From NCBI GenBank assembly GCA_900556615.1, contig USPP01000114.1, forward strand, positions 1 to 5,917: DNA of 5,917 nucleotides, written 5' to 3'. The translations under genes were made by a program, and so were the position numbers. The first letter of the stretch is position 1; each line of letters begins with the position of its first letter. The notes below the pieces were generated by a model, which saw only the letters and a list, made by a program, of their open reading frames with translations, ran no database searches and was not told the origin of the DNA. Shown here piece after piece: positions 1-5,746 of this stretch. This DNA is from an uncultured Eubacteriales bacterium. GTDB lineage: Bacteria > Bacillota > Clostridia > Oscillospirales > CAG-272.

Positions 1-1
1 C

Positions 2-169
2 GGGAAGGCTTCTTTCGGAGCGGAGAAGCTCGCTGAAAACTTCAATACTCTTATGGGTGCCGTTATCAAGGCAAAGCCTGCTTCCGCCAAGGGACAGTAT
101 ATAAAGAGCTGCGTTGTGGCTTCTACAATGGGCCCCGGCGTAAAGGTTAATGCCGCTAAGCTCGGCTGA
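2..169 (+). CDS. rplA: 50S ribosomal protein L1, C-terminal part (5' end outside window)
   Basis: This is the last 55 codons of the large-subunit protein L1, which binds 23S rRNA at the L1 stalk, assists E-site tRNA release and in many bacteria represses translation of its own operon. The readable part carries the typical L1 ending: an EKLAEN segment, the [13 protein letters not shown] motif and the near-invariant TMGPGVKV motif, then a TGA stop. The gene runs in from the left edge, so its start cannot be seen. It is followed 13 bases later by an intrinsic terminator and not by rplJ (L10), which follows rplA in E. coli and B. subtilis. Transcription of the ribosomal operon therefore seems to end here. 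The identification is secure from motif match. Confidence 0.95.
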   Translation, partial: GKASFGAEKLAENFNTLMGAVIKAKPASAKGQYIKSCVVASTMGPGVKVNAAKLG

Positions 170-182
170 TAACAGTTCATTC

Positions 183-250
183 AGGCAACAAACGAAACAT
201 ATCAGGAGGGAATCTTTTTTGATATCGTTTTGTTTGTTGCTTTTCTTTTT
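183..250 (+). terminator. Intrinsic terminator of the L1 operon
   Basis: GCAACAAACGAAAC (185-198) pairs with GTTTTGTTTGTTGC (227-240) with one G-U pair. The stem continues inward as ATATCA (199-204) with TGATAT (220-225), leaving C226 bulged, and outward by an A-U and a G-U pair (183-184 with 241-242). A T-rich tract TTTTCTTTTT (241-250) follows. This is a long, strong rho-independent terminator placed directly after the rplA stop codon. The loop (205-219) contains GGAGGG, which resembles a ribosome binding site but has no plausible gene behind it. Confidence 0.88.
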
Positions 251-254
251 ATAA

Positions 255-426
255 AGGCAATACCGTCGGGTGCATGGCTATCGCCTTTGCTGCGTATATG
301 CTTGCATCTTTTCCGTCATATCTCACAAATTTCGTCGGCAGAGAAAGGCTCTTGTTTCGCCATTTGTGTTGTCCGACGAAAAATGCGGCGGCGCATCTGT
401 GCAGCAATCCTTGTGCGGTATTGCCT
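255..426 (+). repeat. MITE-like intergenic repeat, copy 1
   Basis: The element is bounded by a perfect 11-bp terminal inverted repeat, AGGCAATACCG (255-265) and CGGTATTGCCT (416-426). It shares long blocks with a second copy at 2661-2816, for example CGCCTTTGCTGC, a TCGGCAGAG block, GACGAAAAAT, GGCGGCGCATCTG, GCAGCAATC and TTGTGCGGTATTGCCT. An internal inverted repeat TTCGTCGG (331-338) and CCGACGAA (373-380) encloses a smaller stem AGAG (340-343) with CTCT (349-352). It encodes no transposase and is about 170 bp, so it fits a miniature inverted-repeat element or another dispersed structured repeat. Open frames cross it, but their apparent peptides are only the repeat read as protein. Its right edge makes TAAAAT (426-431), a possible -10 for the protease gene, though no good -35 precedes it. 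Confidence 0.75.
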
Positions 427-465
427 AAAATTTTCCGTTATAGGAAACAGAAAGGCAGTCGTCAA

Positions 466-1656
466 ATGGATAAAAAGAGAGAGCTTAAACCTTATCATGG
501 ATTGATAGGACTTATTATTGCATTTTTGATTCTGATCCTTTTCAGCTTTTTTGGCGGGATTCTGGGGAAATATCTCGGAATATGGTATTCGGTTATTTGC
601 GAGTTGCTTATTCCGGCTACTGCCCTTGCGATTATTTTAATAGTCAAGGCTGATGTCAGAGATTCGTTTCCTTTCAGACTGCCCCCGGTTAAAATGTTTT
701 TTTCATCGGTAGGCTTGTATATCGGAACGATTATGCTGAGCGGGGCTTTTAATATGATATCCAGCCGGTTTATTCCGGATTTTTCTCAGAGGGGAGATTC
801 AATAAATCAAACGGTTGTTTCGATGCACCCTGTTCTGGCGGTTGTCACGATTGCTCTGATTCCTGCGGTTTGTGAAGAAATATTTTGCCGCGGCTTTTTG
901 CTCACCTCTATGAAATCAGTGAAGAATGAAGCGCTTATTATTTTAATTGCGGCGGTGTCGTTCGGACTTCTGCATATGGATTTGTATGCTTTTATTCCTA
1001 CTGCGCTGATGGGCGGCTTATTTGCTTTTCTTACCATAAGAACAGGTTCCTTGCTGATACCGATGCTTCTTCATTTTTTCAACAACGCGATTTCGGTTAT
1101 TTCAGCTTATACGGCGAGTGAGGCGGGTGAAAATGCAGGAGAGCTTCTTGCATCGCTCTCTGTCCCTCAGGTAATAGGGTATATTCTTTTCTATCTCGGA
1201 ATAGCGGCGGCATTTCTCTATTTTTCCGGCATGTGGTTTCTCGGAAAGAAGCCGAATGTCAAAAAGACGGTTGCGGTAATTGCTTCTTCCGCGGTTCTGA
1301 CTGTCGGAGGATATGCGACGATCGTTATGACTTCAATGGATATCATCGCGATGCAAAACTCCTCCTTTACTTATGACGGCGGACTTTTGAAGCGCATGGA
1401 CTTAGAGCTTGAAGAGGGACAATATTTATTTTCGGTATCTGCTACTTCCGAGAATGACATGATAATAACCGTTGAAAAAGAAGGGGAAACGGTTTTAATT
1501 TCTGAAATCGGAACAAAACCGACGATTATCTCAACGGTCTGGCTTGAAGAAGGGAAATACATTCTAACACTGAAAACTGTTGAAGAAAAGGAAAATATAA
1601 GCGGCAGGGCGGAAATTACGGTCTCGGTTATCAGAATGACGCATGACGGGAAATAG
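466..1656 (+). CDS. CPBP-family intramembrane metalloprotease with C-terminal beta-rich domain
   Basis: A 396-residue membrane protein of the CPBP family (PF02517, related to Rce1 CAAX proteases and bacteriocin-immunity proteins), which cleaves peptide bonds within the membrane. The signature motifs are EEIFCR (E137, E138, R142; EExxxR), FGLLH (F166, H170; FxxxH) and HFFNN (H203, N207; HxxxN). By eye there are about nine helices: roughly 12-36, 40-62, 75-97, 120-136, 153-171, 174-190, 194-213, 236-259 and 268-290. Residues about 298-396 form a soluble tail of alternating polar and hydrophobic residues with two similar units beginning LEEGQYLF and LEEGKYIL, probably a beta-sandwich. Nine helices and a basic N-terminus put the tail outside the cell. 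The ATG at 466 is chosen because the helices begin just after it and AAAGG lies upstream at 451-455; the frame is open back to 274, but that extension is repeat sequence. Its substrate is unknown. The downstream regulator is 78 bases away and may be co-transcribed. Confidence 0.88.
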   Translation: MDKKRELKPYHGLIGLIIAFLILILFSFFGGILGKYLGIWYSVICELLIPATALAIILIVKADVRDSFPFRLPPVKMFFSSVGLYIGTIMLSGAFNMISSRFIPDFSQRGDSINQTVVSMHPVLAVVTIALIPAVCEEIFCRGFLLTSMKSVKNEALIILIAAVSFGLLHMDLYAFIPTALMGGLFAFLTIRTGSLLIPMLLHFFNNAISVISAYTASEAGENAGELLASLSVPQVIGYILFYLGIAAAFLYFSGMWFLGKKPNVKKTVAVIASSAVLTVGGYATIVMTSMDIIAMQNSSFTYDGGLLKRMDLELEEGQYLFSVSATSENDMIITVEKEGETVLISEIGTKPTIISTVWLEEGKYILTLKTVEEKENISGRAEITVSVIRMTHDGK

Positions 1657-1721
1657 GTCATATATTCGTCATCGAGGTGAAAGCCGCGAAGCCGGAGGAG
1701 CTGTCTTAAGCCCGGAGGGAT

Positions 1722-1726
1722 GGGAG
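1722..1726 (+). promoter_or_regulatory. Ribosome binding site deciding the AraC start
   Basis: GGGAG at 1722-1726 sits eight bases before the ATG at 1735. A rival in-frame ATG at 1720 has GGAGGG directly touching it (1714-1719), too close to act as its Shine-Dalgarno, and an earlier GGAGGAG (1694-1700) is 19 bases away. The later ATG is therefore the better start. Confidence 0.6.
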
Positions 1727-1734
1727 ATTATTAC

Positions 1735-2616
1735 ATGGTAAATCAGAACAGGCAGGAGCTTCCGCCTCGCATGGAAACTCCCGATCCGCAGTCGGAATCG
1801 GCGGATTATTATGCGGTCAGAACCGAGGCTGACGCAGGCATTCGGATGCATTGGCATAATTTTTATGAGTTTGATTTTGTGTACGACGGACAGTGCAGTC
1901 AGATACTGAACGGCGTGAAGAGAGCGTGCGCAAAGGGAACGCTCACTGTTTTATCAAGCTCCGATTTTCACGCATACGATGTCGATAAATCAAAGGGCGA
2001 ATCTATATCTGCCCTCAGCGTTCATTTTCATGAGTTTTTTCCTGATGAAAATACGCTTAATATTCTCGGAAGCCTGTGCGGGAAGCAAATCGATTGCTCA
2101 AACGAGGAGTTTTACGGCAAAATATGCCGTGAATTATCCGAGATTTTTGAAGAATGTGAGAATAAGCGGAACGAGCGCGACAGCATCGTTCGGTCCGCAG
2201 TATCAAAAATTGCGATATATGCTTTTCGTGCTTACGGGAGTGAATGCGGTAAAACCGAAAAACAAATGTCTGTTTATCCGGAGATTCAGTATATAGAAAA
2301 GCACTTCAGAATGCAGATTACCGAAGGAGAAATTGCCGCTGTAGCGGGCTTTTCCACCGCGTATTTCAGCAAGATTTTTAAAAGAAGATACGGAATCAGT
2401 TTTCAAAGCTATCTGCTCAATAAAAGGCTGCAGTATGCTTACGGTCTTATAAGCAGTTCCTCTGCTTCTCTTACCCGGATATGTATGGAATCCGGGTTTA
2501 ACAGCTATTCTTATTTCTGCCGATCCTTTAAAAAAAGATATGGGATCACTCCGAATGATCTGAGAGCAAGATGTCTCGGCACGACTTCTTTTTCGAAAAA
2601 CACATTTGAAAGATAA
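1735..2616 (+). CDS. AraC-family transcriptional regulator
   Basis: A 293-residue DNA-binding regulator (298 if the ATG at 1720 is used). The N-terminal half looks like an AraC-type cupin sensor domain: HWHNFYEFDFVYDG begins at H39, with the HxH near the start of the barrel, and further beta strands run to about residue 110. The C-terminal hundred residues (about 183-283) are an AraC/XylS double helix-turn-helix (PF12833 type). The first helix-turn-helix includes EIAAVAGFSTAYFSKIFKRRYG and the second SLTRICMESGFNSYSYFCRSFKKRYGITP, which carries the family's diagnostic F-x-R-x-F-K-K-x-x-G-x-x-P pattern. Such cupin-AraC proteins usually sense sugars and activate nearby catabolic genes, so the GH38 gene downstream is the natural target (inference). 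It may be read through from the protease gene; a weak promoter (ATGACG 1636-1641, TATATT 1661-1666, 19-bp spacer) is also possible. GTCAT occurs twice 11 bp apart (1657 and 1668). The ligand cannot be read from sequence. Confidence 0.9.
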   Translation: MVNQNRQELPPRMETPDPQSESADYYAVRTEADAGIRMHWHNFYEFDFVYDGQCSQILNGVKRACAKGTLTVLSSSDFHAYDVDKSKGESISALSVHFHEFFPDENTLNILGSLCGKQIDCSNEEFYGKICRELSEIFEECENKRNERDSIVRSAVSKIAIYAFRAYGSECGKTEKQMSVYPEIQYIEKHFRMQITEGEIAAVAGFSTAYFSKIFKRRYGISFQSYLLNKRLQYAYGLISSSSASLTRICMESGFNSYSYFCRSFKKRYGITPNDLRARCLGTTSFSKNTFER

Positions 2617-2660
2617 CGTCAGGACTTTGATAACGCGTTTTTTCCTCACCTAATTGAGGA

Positions 2661-2816
2661 CAACACCGCACAATAATTACCGGCTAACGCCTTTGCTGCA
2701 CATAGGCTTGCCTCTATTCTGTCATACTTCGTCTTCGGCAGAGGAGCCTCCTCAATTTGTATCGTCTGACGAAAAATCTGGCGGCGCATCTGCGCAGCAA
2801 TCATTGTGCGGTATTG
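2661..2816 (+). repeat. MITE-like intergenic repeat, copy 2
   Basis: This is the second copy of the 255-426 element, in the same orientation and clearly diverged from it. Its ends form a longer imperfect inverted repeat: bases 2661-2677 pair with 2800-2816, with 15 of 17 positions matching. The inner stem is kept as TTCGTC (2728-2733) with GACGAA (2768-2773). The apex contains a near-perfect palindrome, GAGGAG (2741-2746) and CTCCTC (2748-2753). A 73-codon open frame crosses it and is very probably not a gene: it has no ribosome binding site and its peptide is just the repeat translated. It fills much of the 444-base gap between the regulator and the mannosidase. Confidence 0.75.
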
Positions 2817-2818
2817 CC

Positions 2819-2883
2819 TTAGGGAATCACGGAATCAATCATCTCGGAAATTTGTATAGCCGATTCATTCCGTGATTCTTTGG
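2819..2883 (+). terminator. Long hairpin after repeat copy 2, possible terminator of the AraC transcript
   Basis: Bases 2824-2840 and 2862-2878 form a 17-bp stem with one mismatch (C2836 against C2866), and weak A-U and G-U pairs extend it to 2819 and 2883. The loop is 21 nt. No real T tract follows (TTCTTTGGCTT), so termination would be inefficient. It may instead be a separate palindromic repeat that sits against the end of copy 2. It is the only substantial hairpin between the regulator and the mannosidase promoter. Confidence 0.45.
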
Positions 2884-2896
2884 CTTAATAATGCAC

Positions 2897-2923
2897 AACT
2901 ATGACAAAATAGTTCAAGACTAT
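2897..2923 (+). promoter_or_regulatory. Candidate AraC-type operator upstream of the mannosidase
   Basis: ACTAT occurs at 2898-2902 and again at 2919-2923, exactly 21 bp apart, or two helical turns. AACTAT (2897-2902) also forms a perfect inverted repeat with ATAGTT (2909-2914). AraC-family activators commonly bind direct half-sites about 21 bp apart, with the proximal one next to or over the -35 position, as here. The half-site is short, so chance cannot be excluded. The adjacent regulator gene makes the assignment reasonable but untested. Confidence 0.45.
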
Positions 2924-2935
2924 TTCCTCCGAAAT

Positions 2936-2944
2936 TGCTATAAT
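2936..2944 (+). promoter_or_regulatory. Extended -10 promoter of the mannosidase gene
   Basis: TGCTATAAT (2936-2944) is a perfect extended -10 (TGnTATAAT). At 17-bp spacing the -35 position (2916-2921) reads AAGACT, which matches TTGACA at only three of six positions. A good -10 with a poor -35 is typical of an activator-dependent sigma-A promoter. Transcription should begin near 2951, giving a leader of about 110 nt. In the leader, CGGAGC (2953-2958) can pair with GCTCCG (2989-2994) around a 30-nt loop; no known riboswitch class is recognisable. Confidence 0.7.
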
Positions 2945-3060
2945 AGAAATAACGGAGCATGATCGTTGGGTGTGTGTCTCTGCTTTGGGCTCCGGAACGT
3001 TTTCTATCAGATCTGTTTTTTTAACGAAGGATAATCGTGATATGAAAGGATGGTTATAAT

Positions 3061-5646
3061 ATGAATTATCTTGAAAAACTGAAATTTTTAAACCGGCATC
3101 GCTCTGAGGGAAAAAACGCAGAGCGTATTTGTTCCGAGCTTACCTATCTTGACGGAATATCGAAAAACAAAAACGGAAAATATGACAAAGAGCTTGAAGC
3201 GGCGGCAGATTATCTTATTGCTTCCGTTGAGCGTGACGGCGTTATTACAAAGAGCGTGGTTCTCGCTGCTGAGGAGATGCTTTCCGATTTGGCTCCGGTT
3301 GCAAAGAGCTATAAGGAGATGTTTGTTTCTCACGCGCATATCGATATGAATTGGATGTGGGGCTATAATGAAACCGCGGCTGTGACGGTCGATACCTTCC
3401 GTACCATACTCGATTTGATGAGAGAATATCCGGAATTTACTTATGCGCAGTCTCAGGCTTCAACTTATGAGATCATTGAAAAATTCCGTCCCGACATGCT
3501 TGAAGAAATAAAAGAACGGATTCACGAGGGCAGGTGGGAAGTGACCGCCGCCGAGTGGGTGGAGCCGGATAAAAATATGCCGGACGGAGAATCGATGACA
3601 AGACAGATTCTCCAATCTAAAAAATATCTGTCACAGCTTCTTGACATTTCTCCCGATTCTCTTTGCATAGACTTTGTTCCCGATACCTTCGGACACAATG
3701 CAAACGTTCCGGAAATCCTTTCCGATGCGGGAATTCAGTATATGTATCACTGCCGCGGTTATGAGGGACCGTGTCTGTATAATTTTGTCGCTCCGTCAGG
3801 AAAAAAGATTCTGAATTATCGAGAATATGTTTGGTACAATGGGGAAATAACGGTTAATAAATTCGAGATTGTTCCCGCCTTCTGTGAGAAAGAGAAGATT
3901 GACACTTATCTTTGCGTATATGGAGTAGGCGATCATGGCGGCGGACCTTCCAGACGCGATATAGAGCGTATTATAGAATATAAATCTTGGCCTCTTACTC
4001 CGGATATAAGCTTCGGAACCTTCCGCCGGTTCTTCGACATTGCGGCGAAAAATAATGTATTCCCGGAGACGAAGCATGAACTAAACTGCCTGTTTACCGG
4101 CTGCTATACCACACAGTCAAGAATCAAGATGGCGAATCGGATTTCCGAAGCACGCATCAACGAGGCAGAGGAGCTTTCCGCGGCGGCGTCCCTTCTTGTC
4201 GGCGCGGAACGAGATCAGAATAAGCTTGATACACCGTGGAGAAATATTCTTTTTAATCATTTTCATGATATTCTTCCCGGTACTTCACTCCAAGAAGTAC
4301 ATGAGTTGGCGATCAAAGAGAATTACAGTGTCGTGGAGCAAGCAGATGCGCTCGCTGAAAAGATATTTACCTCTTTCACCCAAAATGATCAATCTTTCAC
4401 CTTTTTCAATCCACTCTCTTGGGAATATACCAAACAACTCGTTATTGATGATAACGGGCTCGTGCCGGATCACTATCCGTATCAAAGGTATGTTGATATT
4501 AACGGGCAATCGAAGCTGGTAATCGGAAACGTGAAAATTCCGCCGATGGCTGCTGTTACCGTTGATATGGTACCCGAACAAGCAATGGTTTGCAGTTCTG
4601 CATTTCAAGTATCAGACGGGAAGGTGACGACACCGTTTGCCATTGTCGAAACAGACGAATGCGGCGCAATCACTTCCATGATTGATATACGCTGTCACCG
4701 ACAATTGGTCAAGGATTCTTCACAGCCTCTGAATACCCTGCTATGCGGCGAGGATGTTCCCTATCTATGGGATAATTGGGATATTGATTATACGCAAAAG
4801 CTGAAAATGCAGCCACAGCGTAATGTTATATCCAGAACATTGGTTTCAGACGGACCTTTACAGTTTCGTTACCGGACAGTTTATGCGGTAGGGCAACATT
4901 CCACCGTTACGCAGGATACGGTATTCTATGCAGATGATCCAAGAATTGACTTTGAAACGGTTGCAGATTGGAAGGACCCGCATCATCTGCTTAAAACGCA
5001 ATTCTGTGTTAATATGAAAACAGATTTTGCACGGCATGAAATTCAGTTTGGATATGTAGATCGGTCGGTCAATGAAAACACCAGTGTGGAGAAAGCACAT
5101 TTTGAGGTTTGCAATCATAAATATACCGACTTGTTTGATGCTCGGTATGGTGTGGCATTGCTCAACGATTGTAAATACGGTATCTCTGTATTGGGCTCTG
5201 ATATGCGTCTGAGCCTTCATAAAGGCGGATGTCGACCTGATCCGACCGGTGACGTCGGGATACACCAATTTACATATTCCCTTCTACCGCATAACTCTTC
5301 ATTCAGTGCTCCGGCCGTTGTACGACCCGGATATGAACTAAATATAAAGCCTACTGTGATCAAAGGACGTTGGTCAGGCGGTCAAGTCGCTCCGCTTGTG
5401 CCGGAAAACGATAATCTTATTATTGAAACTATAAAGCCCGCAGAGGGGGAAAATGGCATTATTATTCGACTATACGATTCAGAAGGCGTTTCTTCCAACG
5501 CAGTTCTAAGGCTGAATAATTCTTATTCGGAAGTTTGGGAAACCAATATGCTGGAGGACAACAAAAGAAAAGTAGAAGTTCACAACGGTATGATTGAAAG
5601 AGAATTTTCTCCTTTTGAGATTGTAACCTTGAAATTAGTTTTTTAA
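3061..5646 (+). CDS. GH38 alpha-mannosidase, cytoplasmic
   Basis: An 861-residue glycoside hydrolase family 38 enzyme, which removes non-reducing alpha-linked mannose by a zinc-dependent retaining mechanism. The catalytic domain starts near residue 88 with HAHIDMNW (zinc ligands H93 and D95). PDTFGHN carries D208, the expected nucleophile and zinc ligand. GVGDHGGGP (D291) is a conserved family motif that may hold the general acid, less certainly. The helical middle domain (about 345-430) ends with NHFHDILPGTS, where H402 should be the fourth zinc ligand. The rest is the beta-rich C-terminal region (about 435-861). All key residues are present and the length is normal for bacterial members. 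There is no signal peptide, so it should act in the cytoplasm on imported mannosides such as N-glycan fragments; mannosylglycerate hydrolysis, as in MngB, is an alternative. AAAGGA (3045-3050) lies 10 bases before the ATG. Leucine and glutamine codon use changes near residue 410. It has its own promoter and terminator, so it appears monocistronic. Confidence 0.93.
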   Translation: MNYLEKLKFLNRHRSEGKNAERICSELTYLDGISKNKNGKYDKELEAAADYLIASVERDGVITKSVVLAAEEMLSDLAPVAKSYKEMFVSHAHIDMNWMWGYNETAAVTVDTFRTILDLMREYPEFTYAQSQASTYEIIEKFRPDMLEEIKERIHEGRWEVTAAEWVEPDKNMPDGESMTRQILQSKKYLSQLLDISPDSLCIDFVPDTFGHNANVPEILSDAGIQYMYHCRGYEGPCLYNFVAPSGKKILNYREYVWYNGEITVNKFEIVPAFCEKEKIDTYLCVYGVGDHGGGPSRRDIERIIEYKSWPLTPDISFGTFRRFFDIAAKNNVFPETKHELNCLFTGCYTTQSRIKMANRISEARINEAEELSAAASLLVGAERDQNKLDTPWRNILFNHFHDILPGTSLQEVHELAIKENYSVVEQADALAEKIFTSFTQNDQSFTFFNPLSWEYTKQLVIDDNGLVPDHYPYQRYVDINGQSKLVIGNVKIPPMAAVTVDMVPEQAMVCSSAFQVSDGKVTTPFAIVETDECGAITSMIDIRCHRQLVKDSSQPLNTLLCGEDVPYLWDNWDIDYTQKLKMQPQRNVISRTLVSDGPLQFRYRTVYAVGQHSTVTQDTVFYADDPRIDFETVADWKDPHHLLKTQFCVNMKTDFARHEIQFGYVDRSVNENTSVEKAHFEVCNHKYTDLFDARYGVALLNDCKYGISVLGSDMRLSLHKGGCRPDPTGDVGIHQFTYSLLPHNSSFSAPAVVRPGYELNIKPTVIKGRWSGGQVAPLVPENDNLIIETIKPAEGENGIIIRLYDSEGVSSNAVLRLNNSYSEVWETNMLEDNKRKVEVHNGMIEREFSPFEIVTLKLVF

Positions 5647-5683
5647 ACACCCCGTTATGAATATGTTGCTTTAACATCATAGC

Positions 5684-5720
5684 AAACAGCCTGTTTCTTG
5701 TTTTAAGGAACAGGCTGTTT
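5684..5720 (+). terminator. Strong hairpin terminator after the mannosidase
   Basis: AAACAGCCTGTTTCTT (5684-5699) pairs with AAGGAACAGGCTGTTT (5705-5720): 16 pairs with a single U-G wobble and a 5-nt GTTTT loop. It begins 37 bases after the mannosidase stop. The trailing U run is short (GTTTCAT), but the three A's at the other foot and the near-perfect stem make it plausible in both directions. It separates the mannosidase from the following secreted-protein gene. Confidence 0.75.
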
Positions 5721-5746
5721 CATAGATCAGAAGGATGATAAACAAG

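Noticed and set aside
204..252. AGGAGGG followed by a TTG-started mini-gene
   Set aside because: The purine run is the loop of the L1 terminator and the peptide would be 11 residues.
274..465. In-frame N-terminal extension of the protease (64 more residues)
   Set aside because: It translates the repeat element, has no ribosome binding site, and precedes the basic residues and first helix that normally begin such proteins.
230..505. Small open frame after the L1 terminator
   Set aside because: It starts inside the terminator's stem and T tract, reads through the repeat and overlaps the protease start in another frame.
2203..2649. 148-codon minus-strand open frame
   Set aside because: It lies antisense over the conserved AraC helix-turn-helix domain, and its product shows no recognisable motif.
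2644..2659. CCTCA/TGAGG hairpin after the AraC stop as its terminator
   Set aside because: The stem is only 5 bp and the T run lies before it, not after it.
2654..2875. 73-codon open frame between the regulator and the mannosidase
   Set aside because: It is the repeat copy translated; copy 1 gives a related peptide stretch in its own frame. No Shine-Dalgarno or codon signal supports it.
3008..3022. CAGATCTG plus seven T's as a terminator or attenuator
   Set aside because: The palindrome has no room for a loop, so only about two pairs could form in RNA; it cannot terminate by itself.
3042..3059. Five-codon leader peptide MKGWL just before the mannosidase
   Set aside because: It overlaps the mannosidase's own ribosome binding site and has only a weak, poorly spaced one of its own; likely chance.
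4858..5268. 136-codon minus-strand open frame inside the mannosidase
   Set aside because: It is antisense to conserved GH38 coding sequence with no start signal or recognisable product.
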